Shown: positions 8,839 through 18,026, numbered from the stretch's first letter. The stretch is 64,000 nt of DNA from a bacterium (GCA_025782575.1 JALGYY010000036.1:1-64000); one strand, 5' to 3'. The notes: a model not told the origin generated them from the sequence alone. Translations and numbers: made by a program.

Positions 8839-9734
8839 TCGGTATTGAGCGGCAGGTGCCGGCCCGTGTGCACGATGTACATCATTTCGACTGAAAAGAG
8901 CAGGGCCACTGACGAATAATAGATCCAGATCAATATGATCACGATCGAGCTGAGTGATCCGTAGATCACATTGACTCGAGACAACCTGTCAATATAGAGC
9001 CCGAAGAAGAACCTCGCGATCAGCCAGAGCAGGCAGAAGACCGTTGCCGTCAACAGGCGGTGCTTCCATTGAATCGGAATCCTCAAGAAAATCTTTACGC
9101 TTACCAGATAAAATAGAAAGAGAGCGGCCGGGGCGATGAGGTTGGCCCGTGAGAGAACGATCCGGCCGAGCGCCGTTTCATAAGCGGGAGCGAAATAGGG
9201 CGTGAGTTCCAGGAGTCGTTTTGCTGCGGGCGACAGAATCGAGAGCATGAAGCTCGTCAGGAAGAGCAGAAGTACCAGAAAGATGGCGAGCAGCGCCGAG
9301 ACCATCTGCCCCTTCAACAGGTGGCGCGGTGGAATGCGAAAGATGCGTCGGTAGGCGAGATCGAGGACGCCGAAAACGGCGCCGCTGATCAAGGGGAGTA
9401 CGAGAATCGTGATGATACGCAGGGAACTCCCTGGATTCGGGTTGACCACATAGGTCAGAAGCCATTCTTCGGAAATGAACGGGACGATCTGATTCAGGTT
9501 TTCGGCGAGCATCCCGGCCGTATCACTGAATGACGCGGCGGAACTTGTCAGGCGGGACTGGATCCAGCGGTAAACAGCCAGGCTCAGGGTGCTGAACGGA
9601 ATCATGGAAAGCAGGAAGTAAAACGACACAGAAGAAGCATAGGTGAGACAATCGTCCCGAAGCAGGCTCCTCGTGGATTCCGAGAAGATGCGTGCCAGAG
9701 TTTTCAATCGTTGAATCAAGCCGGATCGCCCCAC
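8775..9734 (-). CDS. YihY/BrkB-family inner-membrane protein
   Basis: The 319-residue polytopic membrane protein belongs to the YihY (formerly RNase BN/BrkB) family. It shows the family opening DDCLTYASSVSFYFLLSMIPF, about six transmembrane helices, and the late motif YGSLSSIVIILIWIYYSS. Family function is poorly defined. The start is a GTG with GGGAGGG upstream, and a TATAAT on the minus strand lies at 9753-9758 without an obvious -35. The C-terminal codons lie inside the 3' end of the convergent secreted-protein gene. Confidence 0.9.
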   Translation of the reverse strand: MGRSGLIQRLKTLARIFSESTRSLLRDDCLTYASSVSFYFLLSMIPFSTLSLAVYRWIQSRLTSSAASFSDTAGMLAENLNQIVPFISEEWLLTYVVNPNPGSSLRIITILVLPLISGAVFGVLDLAYRRIFRIPPRHLLKGQMVSALLAIFLVLLLFLTSFMLSILSPAAKRLLELTPYFAPAYETALGRIVLSRANLIAPAALFLFYLVSVKIFLRIPIQWKHRLLTATVFCLLWLIARFFFGLYIDRLSRVNVIYGSLSSIVIILIWIYYSSVALLFSVEMMYIVHTGRHLPLNTDQRSKANRRTVRPSTVRNSYR

Positions 9735-9861
9735 TTTCTATCACCCTCCCCCATTATACTATTTCATAGACGGGCCACCCATTGCGGAAGGGCCCCTTCC
9801 GCATGTATCTTCATTGGTACGCCGTCATCGCGGCTCTCGATCACCCAGCAGGAAGACGGAG

Positions 9862-12800
9862 ATGAGCGATTCCCCCATTCAGCGCTTCGGTGCCTACGAA
9901 ATTGTCGGCGAACTTGGTCGTGGAGGTATGGGTGTCGTCTATCGAGCGATAGACCCCGGCCTTGGGCGGGAGATCGCCGTCAAGGTTCTCCCCCCCGATG
10001 TCGGGTCTGACGGCAGGTCTCTTGTCCGGTTTCGGCGGGAGGCGCAGCTCCTCGCCGCCATGAATCACCCCAACATTGCCACGATCCACTCCCTCGAGGA
10101 GGCGGACGGCACCCATTTCATCACCATGGAATGTGTGGAAGGGGAGACGCTGGGCGAGTGGATCGACAGGGGGGCGCTTTCCATTGAGGAGACGATCTCT
10201 ATGGGCCGGCAGATTGCGACCGGATTGGAAGCGGCCCACAAGCGCGGCATCGTTCATCGGGACCTGAAGCCGATGAACGTGATGATCACTCCAGATAAGC
10301 TCGTCAAGATTCTCGATTTCGGACTCGCAAAATCTGAAGAGACAACCGATGGAGCGACCATGACCGGCATGGTACGGGGAACACCCGGGTACATGAGTCC
10401 TGAACAGCTACGCGGAATTGCTGTGGATCATCGTGCGGATATCTGGGCGTTCGGCGCGATTCTGTTCGAGTGCCTGTCCGGGAAAAAAGCGTTTGGAGGC
10501 GAGACCCCATCCGATCGGATCGCGTCGACTCTGCAGGGGGAGCCCGACTGGAGCGCTCTTCCCGATAGTACGCCGGCGCGGCTCGAAAAACTGATCCGAC
10601 ATTGCCTCGAGCGGAGTACGGACGCGCGGATGGATAGGATCGCTTCTGCCAGGCATGATATCGAGGAGGAAGTGGCTCAGCGGTCCCTCCCGTCCGGGAT
10701 CACGGAGAAAAGGGAGAGGATCGCTTCCACGCCGAACAACCTCCCCCTCCAGCTCGCCCGTTTCATCGGGCGGAAAAAAGCGCTCGACGACGTAAAGATT
10801 CTGCTTGAAAGAAACCGGCTTGTTTCGCTTACCGGGGCGGGAGGAACGGGCAAGACGAGACTCGCCGTAGAAACCGCCATGCAGCTTCGTGCCGACTATC
10901 CGGATGGCGTTTGGATCGTAGAGCTTGCGGTGCTTAGCGATCCGGACCTTCTCTTACAGACCGTTTTTGATGTTTTGAGAATCAAAGAAGAACCGGGCCG
11001 GACGATGACCGCTCTCCTGGCAGAAGCGGTGTGCGGCAAGAACCTGCTTCTCATTCTCGATAACTGTGAACATCTGCGCGACGCGTGTGCCGGGTTTGCG
11101 GAGTCGCTCCTCCGCTCCTGTCCTGATGTCAAGATACTGGCGACCACTCGCGAGGCGCTCGGGATCACGGGGGAGACGATCTATCACGTGCCGGCGCTCG
11201 CAAGTCCCGGCGCGGGAAGCGGAACGACACTGGAGAAGATCGAGTCGATGGAATCGGTACGGCTGTTCGTCGATCGGGCAAGGGCTGTGGATGGCGCCTT
11301 CAAGCTCACGGAAGAAAATGCCGGCGCGGTAGCGAAAATCTGCCGCCACCTGGGTGGCATCCCTCTGGCGCTCGAACTCGCGGCCGCCCGTGTGAAGGTC
11401 CTCCCTGTGCAGGATATCGCGGAACGTCTTCATCAGAGCTTTCAGCTCTTCACGACGGGGAGCGCCACGTCCCTCCCGCGTCACCGTACATTGCAGGCCC
11501 TTATAGACTGGAGCTACGATCTTCTGGAGGAGAAGGAGAAGGTTCTCTTTCGAAGGCTATCTGTGCATGTGGGGGGGTGGACACTGGAGGGGGCGGAAGC
11601 GGTCTGCGCCGGTGACGGGATCGAAGACTGGGAGGTACTCGACCTGCTTTCCCATCTTGTGGACAAATCACTAGTTGAAATTGACGCCGAGGGGGGACGC
11701 GCGACCGGCCGCGCCCGGTACAGGATGCTCGAAACTGTCAATCAGTATGCCGCGGGGCGGCTTTCCGAAGTTAGTGGAGAAGAGGATGCTCGCAGGCGGC
11801 ACCGGCAGTTCTTTCTGGGGCTGGCCGAACGGGCCGAGCCGGCACTCATGGGACTTGACCAGGGAATTTGGATGCGGCGCATGCATGCCGAACGGGACAA
11901 TTTGCGATTGGCTCTCGAAGAGTGTTCGCCCGACAGGTGCGATCCGTTGCTCGGCATGCGGTTTGCCGGCGCGCTCGGGCGAGTCTGGAGTGTGCGTGGA
12001 AACTGGGCCGAAGGGATCGGCATCGCTCAATGCCTCCTGGATCATTCCGGAGCGCAGGCGCGCACACCGGAACGGGCCAAGCTCTTAAATCTTGCAGGCA
12101 ATCTTCATGTCTGGGGGCGGCGAGACTACGATATAGCGAGGGGGCGATTCGAGGAAGGGCTTGCGATTTATCGAGAACTCGGGGACCAGGGGGGTGAGGC
12201 TGGGTCCGTGGCCAATCTCGGACATCTTGCCAATACCACGGGAAAGGCGGAAGAGGCCTGCGACCTCTATTGCCAGGCGCTGGAACTTCGACGACACGCG
12301 GGCGATCCCCGCGGAATCGCTTCAGCCCTTATGTTTCTGGGGCATAGCCAGGTTCGCCTTGGTGATCACGAGAGCGCTCGGGCGACTCTTTCGGAAAGCT
12401 CAGGAATCTACGAGAAACTGGGCGACCAGAGCATGCTCATGTTTCTGCATGAACGTTTCGGCACAATGGCCTTTCGAGAAGGGGATCTGGATGGAGCGGC
12501 TCGCTACTTTGCTAAAAGCAGCGTTTTGCTCGAAGGTCTGGACAACAACTGGCTTATGGGAATGCTGGCGGAGAACGAGGGAAAGATCGCGCTTCTGCGT
12601 GACGATCTCGAAAAGGCGCGCAAGCTGTTTCGGGAGAGCGCAATGGTGCGCCGTGAGGTGGGTGAGCAGGCGTCAATCGCCTGCAGTCTCGAAGCGGGCG
12701 GGCTGCTTGCCGGGGCGGAGGGTTCCCTCGAGGCGGCCCTGGTGCTTCTGGCATCCGCCGAGGCGCTCCGCGAGGAAACCGATGTTCCCCTGCTCCCCCT

Positions 12801-12933
12801 GGAGCGGACCGATCTCGACGAACTGATCGAGCGGGCCCGCAAAGAGATGGGGGAGAAGGATTTCCGGGCGGCCTGGAGGAAGGGGCGCGCCCTCCCGATG
12901 GATGAAGCGCTCGATCTTGCGATTAAGTTATAG
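9862..12933 (+). CDS. Ser/Thr kinase fused to NB-ARC-type ATPase and TPR domain
   Basis: A soluble multidomain regulator of about 1023 residues. The kinase domain (about 7-275) has GRGGMGVVYRA, HRDLKPMN near 131 and DFGLAKS. An AP-type ATPase follows, with Walker A GAGGTGKTR near 326, Walker B LLLILDNCEHL, a sensor ILATTREALG and GGIPLALELAAARV. A winged-helix-like segment and TPR repeats run to the end (about 645-1000). Related actinobacterial and proteobacterial regulators usually add a DNA-binding domain; none is visible here, so output may be phosphorylation alone. ATG 9862 is chosen because the kinase starts directly after it, whereas the frame opens at a TTG at 9814. A duplicated small-peptide gene lies 110 bp downstream on the same strand. 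Confidence 0.92.
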   Translation: MSDSPIQRFGAYEIVGELGRGGMGVVYRAIDPGLGREIAVKVLPPDVGSDGRSLVRFRREAQLLAAMNHPNIATIHSLEEADGTHFITMECVEGETLGEWIDRGALSIEETISMGRQIATGLEAAHKRGIVHRDLKPMNVMITPDKLVKILDFGLAKSEETTDGATMTGMVRGTPGYMSPEQLRGIAVDHRADIWAFGAILFECLSGKKAFGGETPSDRIASTLQGEPDWSALPDSTPARLEKLIRHCLERSTDARMDRIASARHDIEEEVAQRSLPSGITEKRERIASTPNNLPLQLARFIGRKKALDDVKILLERNRLVSLTGAGGTGKTRLAVETAMQLRADYPDGVWIVELAVLSDPDLLLQTVFDVLRIKEEPGRTMTALLAEAVCGKNLLLILDNCEHLRDACAGFAESLLRSCPDVKILATTREALGITGETIYHVPALASPGAGSGTTLEKIESMESVRLFVDRARAVDGAFKLTEENAGAVAKICRHLGGIPLALELAAARVKVLPVQDIAERLHQSFQLFTTGSATSLPRHRTLQALIDWSYDLLEEKEKVLFRRLSVHVGGWTLEGAEAVCAGDGIEDWEVLDLLSHLVDKSLVEIDAEGGRATGRARYRMLETVNQYAAGRLSEVSGEEDARRRHRQFFLGLAERAEPALMGLDQGIWMRRMHAERDNLRLALEECSPDRCDPLLGMRFAGALGRVWSVRGNWAEGIGIAQCLLDHSGAQARTPERAKLLNLAGNLHVWGRRDYDIARGRFEEGLAIYRELGDQGGEAGSVANLGHLANTTGKAEEACDLYCQALELRRHAGDPRGIASALMFLGHSQVRLGDHESARATLSESSGIYEKLGDQSMLMFLHERFGTMAFREGDLDGAARYFAKSSVLLEGLDNNWLMGMLAENEGKIALLRDDLEKARKLFRESAMVRREVGEQASIACSLEAGGLLAGAEGSLEAALVLLASAEALREETDVPLLPLERTDLDELIERARKEMGEKDFRAAWRKGRALPMDEALDLAIKL

Positions 12934-13043
12934 CAAAAGGAGGTGTCAAAGCACTCCGATCGGTCCGTATGAAGGGTTCAGAGACAACAAGAGAGGCACC
13001 AAAGAGAAACCCGAAACCGGATCGAACCAAAAGGAGAAAGAAA

Positions 13044-13304
13044 ATGAAACGCACAGCAAACCTGATCACCGTCTTCGCCCTCGTCGCCCTCTTCGCCGGC
13101 TCTGCTCTTGCCACGATCGAAAATCCGGTCGAAGGCACTTACCGCGAGTTAGGCCGAGACGACTCCGGGGACAGCGTCCTGAACAGTCCGCTGATCAGTA
13201 ACCCCGTCGAAGGGACCTACCGCGAAGTTGAGGGGCATGCCCCGGCCGATAACGGCGACTCGGCGCCCTGGATCTTCGGTTGGCTGTGGACGCTCCTCGT
13301 CTAA
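13044..13304 (+). CDS. Small secreted protein with NPVEGTYRE repeats, paralogue
   Basis: This 86-residue product is a paralogue of the protein at 275. It has the same signal peptide, cut after SALA, and the same hydrophobic ending WIFGWLWTLLV. Its two repeats read IENPVEGTYRE and ISNPVEGTYRE. Substitutions cluster between and inside the repeats, while the signal peptide core and the last 25 residues are unchanged. That pattern suggests the ends are under constraint. The Shine-Dalgarno site AAAGGAGAAAG is identical to that of copy 1. It probably shares a transcript with the upstream kinase/ATPase gene. The function is unknown. Confidence 0.8.
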   Translation: MKRTANLITVFALVALFAGSALATIENPVEGTYRELGRDDSGDSVLNSPLISNPVEGTYREVEGHAPADNGDSAPWIFGWLWTLLV

Positions 13305-13336
13305 TCCGAATCAGTCCACAGTAATCCGACAAAACT

Positions 13337-13368
13337 GAGCGGCCGGCTTCAGATGGAGCCGGCCGCTC
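13337..13368. terminator. Hairpin between convergent genes
   Basis: A 12-bp stem (13337-13348 with 13357-13368) is identical to that of the first cassette copy. On the + strand no T-run follows. On the - strand the stem is followed by AGTTTT, so it probably also terminates the cystathionine synthase gene that ends at 13386. Confidence 0.7.
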
Positions 13369-13385
13369 GGTACTTCGCCCAGTCC

Positions 13386-14345
13386 CTACTTCGATTCCAG
13401 GAAGCCCAATTCGGCCATCCACTCGTCGTTGACGAATTTCGTCATGTAGTTGCGGATGCTGTCGGGAAGGATTGTGAGAACCCGTTTGACCTCAGGATGC
13501 TGCTTGACCGCTTCGATCATCGCCCAGACCGCGGAACCGGAGCTGCCCCCCACAAGCAATCCTTCTTCCCGAATGAGTTGCCGGGCAACTCGGAAACTGT
13601 CTGAGTCGTTGCAATAGATCCACTCGTCCACAAGGTCAAGATCGAGAACGTCGGGGATGAAATCATAGCCGATGCCTTCGACCTGATACGTCTTCACTTC
13701 GTCCCGGCCTCCGAGTATTGACCCTTCGGGATCGACACCGACTATTATGATCTTCCGATTTTTTTCTTTGAGGTAGCGAGCAACACCGGTGATCGTCCCG
13801 CCCGTCCCGGCGGTGATCACAATCATGTCGAGCGAATCCCCGAAGTCATTCCAGATCTCGGCACCCGTTCCGTAGTAGTGGGCGTCCGGGTTATCGGGAT
13901 TGGTGTACTGGTCGGGGATCATCGAATTTTCGTACTCTTCGTTCAGGCGCTTTGCTACTCCCAGCAGACTCTCGGGATCGTCGTGCGCCGCTTCGGTCGG
14001 TGTCCGGATAATCTCGGCACCGAGAGCTTCCATCACCACCTGTTTCTCCCGGCTCATCTTTTCCGGCATGGTAATGATCAATCGGTATCCGCACACCGCG
14101 GCGGTCATGGCGAGGCCGGCCCCGGTGTTGCCGCTGGTCGGCTCAATCAGGATCGTGTCCGGATTGATGCGCCCGCTTTCTTCCAGTTCGCGAACCATAC
14201 GAACAGCGATTCGATCTTTCACGCTCCCGCCGGGGTTCAGAAACTCGCACTTGGCATAGAGCTCTACGCCCGTCTCCTTGCCGATACGGTTCAAGCGGAC
14301 TACCGGCGTCTCGCCGACGACGTCTAGAATATTCTTGTAGATCAA
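13386..14345 (-). CDS. PLP-dependent cysteine synthase / cystathionine beta-synthase
   Basis: The 319-residue fold-type II PLP enzyme carries the Schiff-base lysine in NPGGSVKDRIA and the substrate loop EPTSGNTGAGLAM. The glycine-rich phosphate loop is TAGTGGTITG, and GGSSGSAVWAM lies near the end. The segment YQVEGIGYDFIPDVLD is typical of cystathionine beta-synthase catalytic domains rather than CysK, so condensation of serine or O-acetylserine with homocysteine is the likely reaction. The choice between the two activities is not settled by sequence. The regulatory CBS pair, fused in the eukaryotic enzyme, is encoded just upstream as a separate gene. The start is a TTG with GGGAG seven nt upstream. 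Confidence 0.9.
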   Translation of the reverse strand: MIYKNILDVVGETPVVRLNRIGKETGVELYAKCEFLNPGGSVKDRIAVRMVRELEESGRINPDTILIEPTSGNTGAGLAMTAAVCGYRLIITMPEKMSREKQVVMEALGAEIIRTPTEAAHDDPESLLGVAKRLNEEYENSMIPDQYTNPDNPDAHYYGTGAEIWNDFGDSLDMIVITAGTGGTITGVARYLKEKNRKIIIVGVDPEGSILGGRDEVKTYQVEGIGYDFIPDVLDLDLVDEWIYCNDSDSFRVARQLIREEGLLVGGSSGSAVWAMIEAVKQHPEVKRVLTILPDSIRNYMTKFVNDEWMAELGFLESK

Positions 14346-14396
14346 CCCAGTTCTCCCGGTCAGTAGAGTGAAAATGAATTTGACAGTAGGGCCGGC

Positions 14397-14837
14397 TCAG
14401 GTGCTCGCTTCGTTGTCCTGATACAGTTCTTCCACGATCGGAAGAAGGGCCTTGAGGAGGTCGTCACGCGTGAGTAATCCCTCGAGAAAAGTTCCTTTGG
14501 CGACAACAGGAAGACAGGAGACATTCTTCTCCAGCATAAGCTGGCCGGCCTCGAACAAAGAGGCTTCCCGGGAGATTGTGACCAGGCGCCTGGTCATGAT
14601 CTGATGCGCTTTCTTGGCCAGGGTCTCCCGATCGCGGGCTTCTTCGGCGATCGTGCCCATAAAGGGACTGATTTCCCGCAGCAGGTCCCGATCGGAAATG
14701 ACTCCGACCACAATGTCCTCTTCGACCACCAGCAGATGATGAAACCCATGCTTCTTGAAGAGTTCCTGTATCTGGAGAAGGGAGTGGTCCAGCGATACCT
14801 GATCCGGCCGTGTTTTCATCGAGTCTTCCACGCGCAT
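14397..14837 (-). CDS. Two-CBS-domain regulatory protein
   Basis: The 146-residue protein consists of a Bateman module with two CBS domains. The first covers about residues 7-60 (HHLLVVEEDIVVGVISDRDLL). The second covers about 80-135 (VSCLPVVAKGTFLEGLLTRDDLL). Such modules bind adenosyl ligands such as AMP, ATP or SAM. The gene is 51 bp upstream of the cystathionine synthase gene on the same strand, so a role as a trans-acting SAM sensor for that enzyme is an attractive inference. AGGAG lies six nt before the ATG. Confidence 0.9.
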   Translation of the reverse strand: MRVEDSMKTRPDQVSLDHSLLQIQELFKKHGFHHLLVVEEDIVVGVISDRDLLREISPFMGTIAEEARDRETLAKKAHQIMTRRLVTISREASLFEAGQLMLEKNVSCLPVVAKGTFLEGLLTRDDLLKALLPIVEELYQDNEAST

Positions 14838-14906
14838 GGCCAGCTCCTGGAGTGAGAGGTCCGAATTTCGCAGGCGCGATCTCCCGCTGGAGTATACCTT
14901 CAGAGG

Positions 14907-15908
14907 ATGGAGAAAGCCAGCCTACAGGATAGTGTGCCCATCGAGGCGGCGGGCCGGGCCGGAGCCGCTGAGGATGGACGGGAGAAACCGTCGCTGGCCG
15001 GACTGGGTCATCTGCTGGTCGTCTACTTCGTCTGGGGGAGTACCTATCTGGCCATTCGGCTGGCGGTCCGCGATGGGGCCGGGTTCCCGCCGTTCTATCT
15101 GGGCGCCATGCGGGTCCTGGCGGCGGGGCCTCTGCTCCTTCTCTGGGCCCGGATGAAGAGCGAGCGCATCCGTCCCCGGCCGGACGAGGCACTCGTCCTG
15201 TTTGTATCTGGCATTCTCCTCTGGATCGGCGGCAACGGAGCGGTCATGTGGGCGGAGCAGCGGGCGGATTCGGGGTATGCCGCGCTTCTCATCGGCTCGC
15301 TTCCGATCTGGGTCGTGGTGATCGAGGCGATTGTGGATCGCCGGCTTCCATCAAGGATGTTGGGGTTCTCGCTGCTGGTCGGGTTTGCGGGGCTCGGCGT
15401 GCTCACCGTGCCGGTTATGGCGCACGGCACGCGGGCGGATCTACTGAGTGTAGTGGCGCTACTATTCGCGCCGATCAGCTGGGGCGTCGGGGCGGTGCTT
15501 CTGCAGAGACGTCCGGTCGCGCTCTCGCCCCGGGCGAGTTCCGGTTGGCAGCAGCTATTCGGCGGGGCCGGTTTTCTATTGATGGCGGTGATCGCCGGAG
15601 AGCCGCTCCCGACCCCGACGCCCGAAGCCTGGGCCGCCTGGGCCTATCTTGTCGTCTTCGGGTCGATTCTGGCATTCACATCGTTCATCTACGCATTGCG
15701 GCTGCTCCCGGCGAGCATCAGCATGACTTACGCCTACGTGAATCCGGTAATCGCGATCCTTCTCGGGTGGCTCATTCTGAGCGAAGCGATCACGGTCTGG
15801 ACAGTTGCGGGAACTGTACTCATCATGCTTGGAGTGATGGGGGCATTTCGTTCAAGATATGGTCGAGTGAAGTCTCGAAGGGGCCGGGCTAGCGCTTCTT
15901 CCTCTTGA
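14907..15908 (+). CDS. EamA-family (DMT) exporter
   Basis: The 333-residue inner-membrane transporter has two EamA repeats and about ten transmembrane helices. It opens with a hydrophilic tail of about 35 residues, followed by VYFVWGSTYLAIRLAV, typical of the YedA-like branch. The second repeat ends in the SMTYAYVNPVIAILLGWL helix. The family exports metabolites or amino acids; the substrate is not predictable. It is transcribed divergently from the CBS gene across a 69-bp gap. Its last 20 bp overlap the 3' end of the convergent rsgA gene. Confidence 0.92.
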   Translation: MEKASLQDSVPIEAAGRAGAAEDGREKPSLAGLGHLLVVYFVWGSTYLAIRLAVRDGAGFPPFYLGAMRVLAAGPLLLLWARMKSERIRPRPDEALVLFVSGILLWIGGNGAVMWAEQRADSGYAALLIGSLPIWVVVIEAIVDRRLPSRMLGFSLLVGFAGLGVLTVPVMAHGTRADLLSVVALLFAPISWGVGAVLLQRRPVALSPRASSGWQQLFGGAGFLLMAVIAGEPLPTPTPEAWAAWAYLVVFGSILAFTSFIYALRLLPASISMTYAYVNPVIAILLGWLILSEAITVWTVAGTVLIMLGVMGAFRSRYGRVKSRRGRASASSS

Positions 15909-16974
15909 TCGCTTCTCTATGCATTCGGCTGGTCCGGCGATTCCTTCTACGTTCTTCCATTCGGGCGAGGTCGTTCTTTTGGGTGGCGAGCCTTGTCGCT
16001 TCGCTTCGGAGTTTCAGATAGCTTTCATAGCGGCGGCGATCGATCGTTCCGTTTTCGATCGCCTCGAGAACGGCGCACCCCGGTTCGGTTTCATGCCGGC
16101 AATCGGTGAACCGGCACCCTGATATGAGGGCGTCAATTTCAGCGAAGGCCTCGCCGACGGACTCCTCGTCGATCCATAGTTGCACTTCACGAAGACCGGG
16201 CGTGTCGATCACGATGCCCCGCTCACCGAGCAGGATGAGCTCCCGCTTTGTTGTCGTATGTTTACCCCGGTCGGACCCTTTCTGAACGATATCGGTTGTC
16301 TGGATCTCCTCGCCCAGCAGGCAGTTGATAATCGTCGACTTCCCCACGCCGGAAGAACCGACGAATGCGCCGGTCTTGCCCGGACCGAGGTGATCGATCA
16401 GTTTTTCGATGCCGTCCCCCTTTTCGGCGGACATGGCGAGAACGGGCGCGGCGTTTCTTGTCGCTCGTTCAACCTCGCGGATACGGACAGCGAGCGATGC
16501 CCGGTCGAGCAGGTCAGACTTGTTCAGCACGATAACCGGGGCGGCGCCGCTGTCGCCGGCAACGGCGAGATAGCGCTCGATCCGGGGGACATTGTAGTCA
16601 CCGTCCAGACCGCTCACCAGAAAGACCGAATCCAGATTGGACGCCACGATCTGCTCCACTATTTTTTCGCCGGCTACTTTGCGGGAGAATGCGGAGCGAC
16701 GGTCGAGGACGGCGTGAATCGTCGCGCGACCTTCATCGGGGCGCGCAACAATGGCCACCCAATCGCCGACGGCGGGATGATCGGCGGGATACTTCAGCTC
16801 ATGGCGAAGCCGGCCGGAAAGCGAGGCAATCAACTCGCCATACTCCGATTGAACCGAATAGCTCGTCCTATGGGGAATCGTGATGCGAGCCGGCCGCGCC
16901 ATGGCGTCAGTAACTTTCTCGAACGAAGTCTCGTAGAAAGCGCTCCACCCATAACTTTTCAGGAAGGTATTCAT
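15889..16974 (-). CDS. rsgA: Ribosome small-subunit-dependent GTPase RsgA
   Basis: The 361-residue circularly permuted GTPase assists 30S subunit maturation. It has the G4 motif NKSD before the P-loop GSSGVGKSTI (about residue 210), then G3 DTPGLRE. The C-terminal zinc knuckle is CRFTDCRHETEPGC. A basic tail ends the protein. An N-terminal OB-like region includes HPAVGDWVAI. No good Shine-Dalgarno precedes the ATG at 16974. The gene begins 17 bp after the MBL hydrolase gene on the same strand and is probably co-transcribed with it. Confidence 0.95.
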   Translation of the reverse strand: MNTFLKSYGWSAFYETSFEKVTDAMARPARITIPHRTSYSVQSEYGELIASLSGRLRHELKYPADHPAVGDWVAIVARPDEGRATIHAVLDRRSAFSRKVAGEKIVEQIVASNLDSVFLVSGLDGDYNVPRIERYLAVAGDSGAAPVIVLNKSDLLDRASLAVRIREVERATRNAAPVLAMSAEKGDGIEKLIDHLGPGKTGAFVGSSGVGKSTIINCLLGEEIQTTDIVQKGSDRGKHTTTKRELILLGERGIVIDTPGLREVQLWIDEESVGEAFAEIDALISGCRFTDCRHETEPGCAVLEAIENGTIDRRRYESYLKLRSEATRLATQKNDLARMEERRRNRRTSRMHREAIKRKKR

Positions 16975-16991
16975 CGGCTCACCGGCACAGG

Positions 16992-17906
16992 CTATTCAGT
17001 CAAGCTCATGTACACGAGTTTCACAAAAAGATCAGCGTCGACAAACGCGCCGCCCCACTCATCAGCATAATCCTCGGCGGGGGCTGCGGCCTGCGTCTCT
17101 TCAAGCGACTTCCCTTCATCTACGAGCTTCTGCACATTGTCACGGACAGCGGCGATCATGTTCCGCGCCTTTTCGAGCCCCCCCCTGTCGGTCAGACTGC
17201 CGTGACCGGGTATGATCTTTGTTTCGTCGTCGACCAGTGTGAGGGCGAAATCCATCGCCTCTATCACGCCGTTCACATCACCACCTGAAGTCACATCGAT
17301 AAACGGAAAACCTTCGGAGAAGAGTAGATCGCCCGTATGGAGAACGTTTGCGTTCTTGAAATGAACGAGTGCATCAGTGTCGGTGTGGGCGGGGCCGACA
17401 TGAATTGCGTGGATTTCTTCGCCGTTCAAGTGAAATGTCACGTCCTCGGAGAAGGTAACCACCGGGAGCGCGGCGGGGGGAGAAGCGGGGGTGGTGCGCC
17501 CGAATATCTCGTTCCGGTGGTCCGCGCTCATTCGTTTACGCACGTTGTTGTGAGCGACAATCAGGGCGCCCTGGTGGCCGATGTTTTCATTTCCCCCCGT
17601 GTGATCGGCGTGCCAGTGGGTGTTCAGCACGAAGTCGACAGAGTGCTCCGTTACTTCGGCGATCGATGCGAGGATTTTTTCGGTCAACGGGGCAAACTGG
17701 TCATCAACCAGAAAAACCCCGTCATCACCTGCTGTCACTGCGAGATTCCCTCCCGCCCCGACGAGCATCCAGATTCCGTCAGATATCTGGATTCGTTCGA
17801 TCTGCACGTCAGCAAAGGGGTCCTGGGCATGAGAAACGCCGGAGGCGAATCCGGTAACCAGGACAGCGACAAGAAGTCGGGCGAACAAATCCGGGCGTAT
17901 GGACAT
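16992..17906 (-). CDS. Exported metallo-beta-lactamase-fold hydrolase
   Basis: The product of about 304 residues has a signal peptide ending near VSHAQD. Its metallo-beta-lactamase fold has the metal motif HWHADH, further histidines at VGPAHTDTD, and HGSLTD near the end. The layout resembles quinoprotein-relative and Vmh-type periplasmic hydrolases; the substrate is unknown. Of two nearby ATG codons, the one at 17906 is chosen because GGAAGG lies seven nt upstream, while the one at 17912 abuts the Shine-Dalgarno site. It is divergent from the giant secreted-protein gene. Confidence 0.9.
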   Translation of the reverse strand: MSIRPDLFARLLVAVLVTGFASGVSHAQDPFADVQIERIQISDGIWMLVGAGGNLAVTAGDDGVFLVDDQFAPLTEKILASIAEVTEHSVDFVLNTHWHADHTGGNENIGHQGALIVAHNNVRKRMSADHRNEIFGRTTPASPPAALPVVTFSEDVTFHLNGEEIHAIHVGPAHTDTDALVHFKNANVLHTGDLLFSEGFPFIDVTSGGDVNGVIEAMDFALTLVDDETKIIPGHGSLTDRGGLEKARNMIAAVRDNVQKLVDEGKSLEETQAAAPAEDYADEWGGAFVDADLFVKLVYMSLTE

Positions 17907-17972
17907 GGTCATTCCTTCCGTGTGTAAGCGGCCGGGGCTTGCGTTTTTCGAGCGGAACCGGGCCTCTCCTGA

Positions 17973-18002
17973 TTGTGGCCGGCACCCAAAATGCGGTATA
18001 AT
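17973..18002 (+). promoter_or_regulatory. Candidate sigma-70 promoter of the giant gene
   Basis: A consensus -10 TATAAT at 17997-18002 is preceded by TTGTGG at 17973-17978 with an 18-bp spacer. The start codon is at 18027, which leaves a short leader carrying CGGAG. Confidence 0.5.
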
Positions 18003-18026
18003 TAACGGGATCGGAGCGCTACCCAG

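Larger units (their letters stand above)
12945..13368 (+). repeat. Duplicated 424-bp small-peptide cassette, copy 2
   Basis: This is the partner of the repeat at 176-599, colinear and without indels from GTCAAAGC to the end of the terminator stem. It begins 11 bp after the stop codon of the kinase/ATPase gene. Confidence 0.9.
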
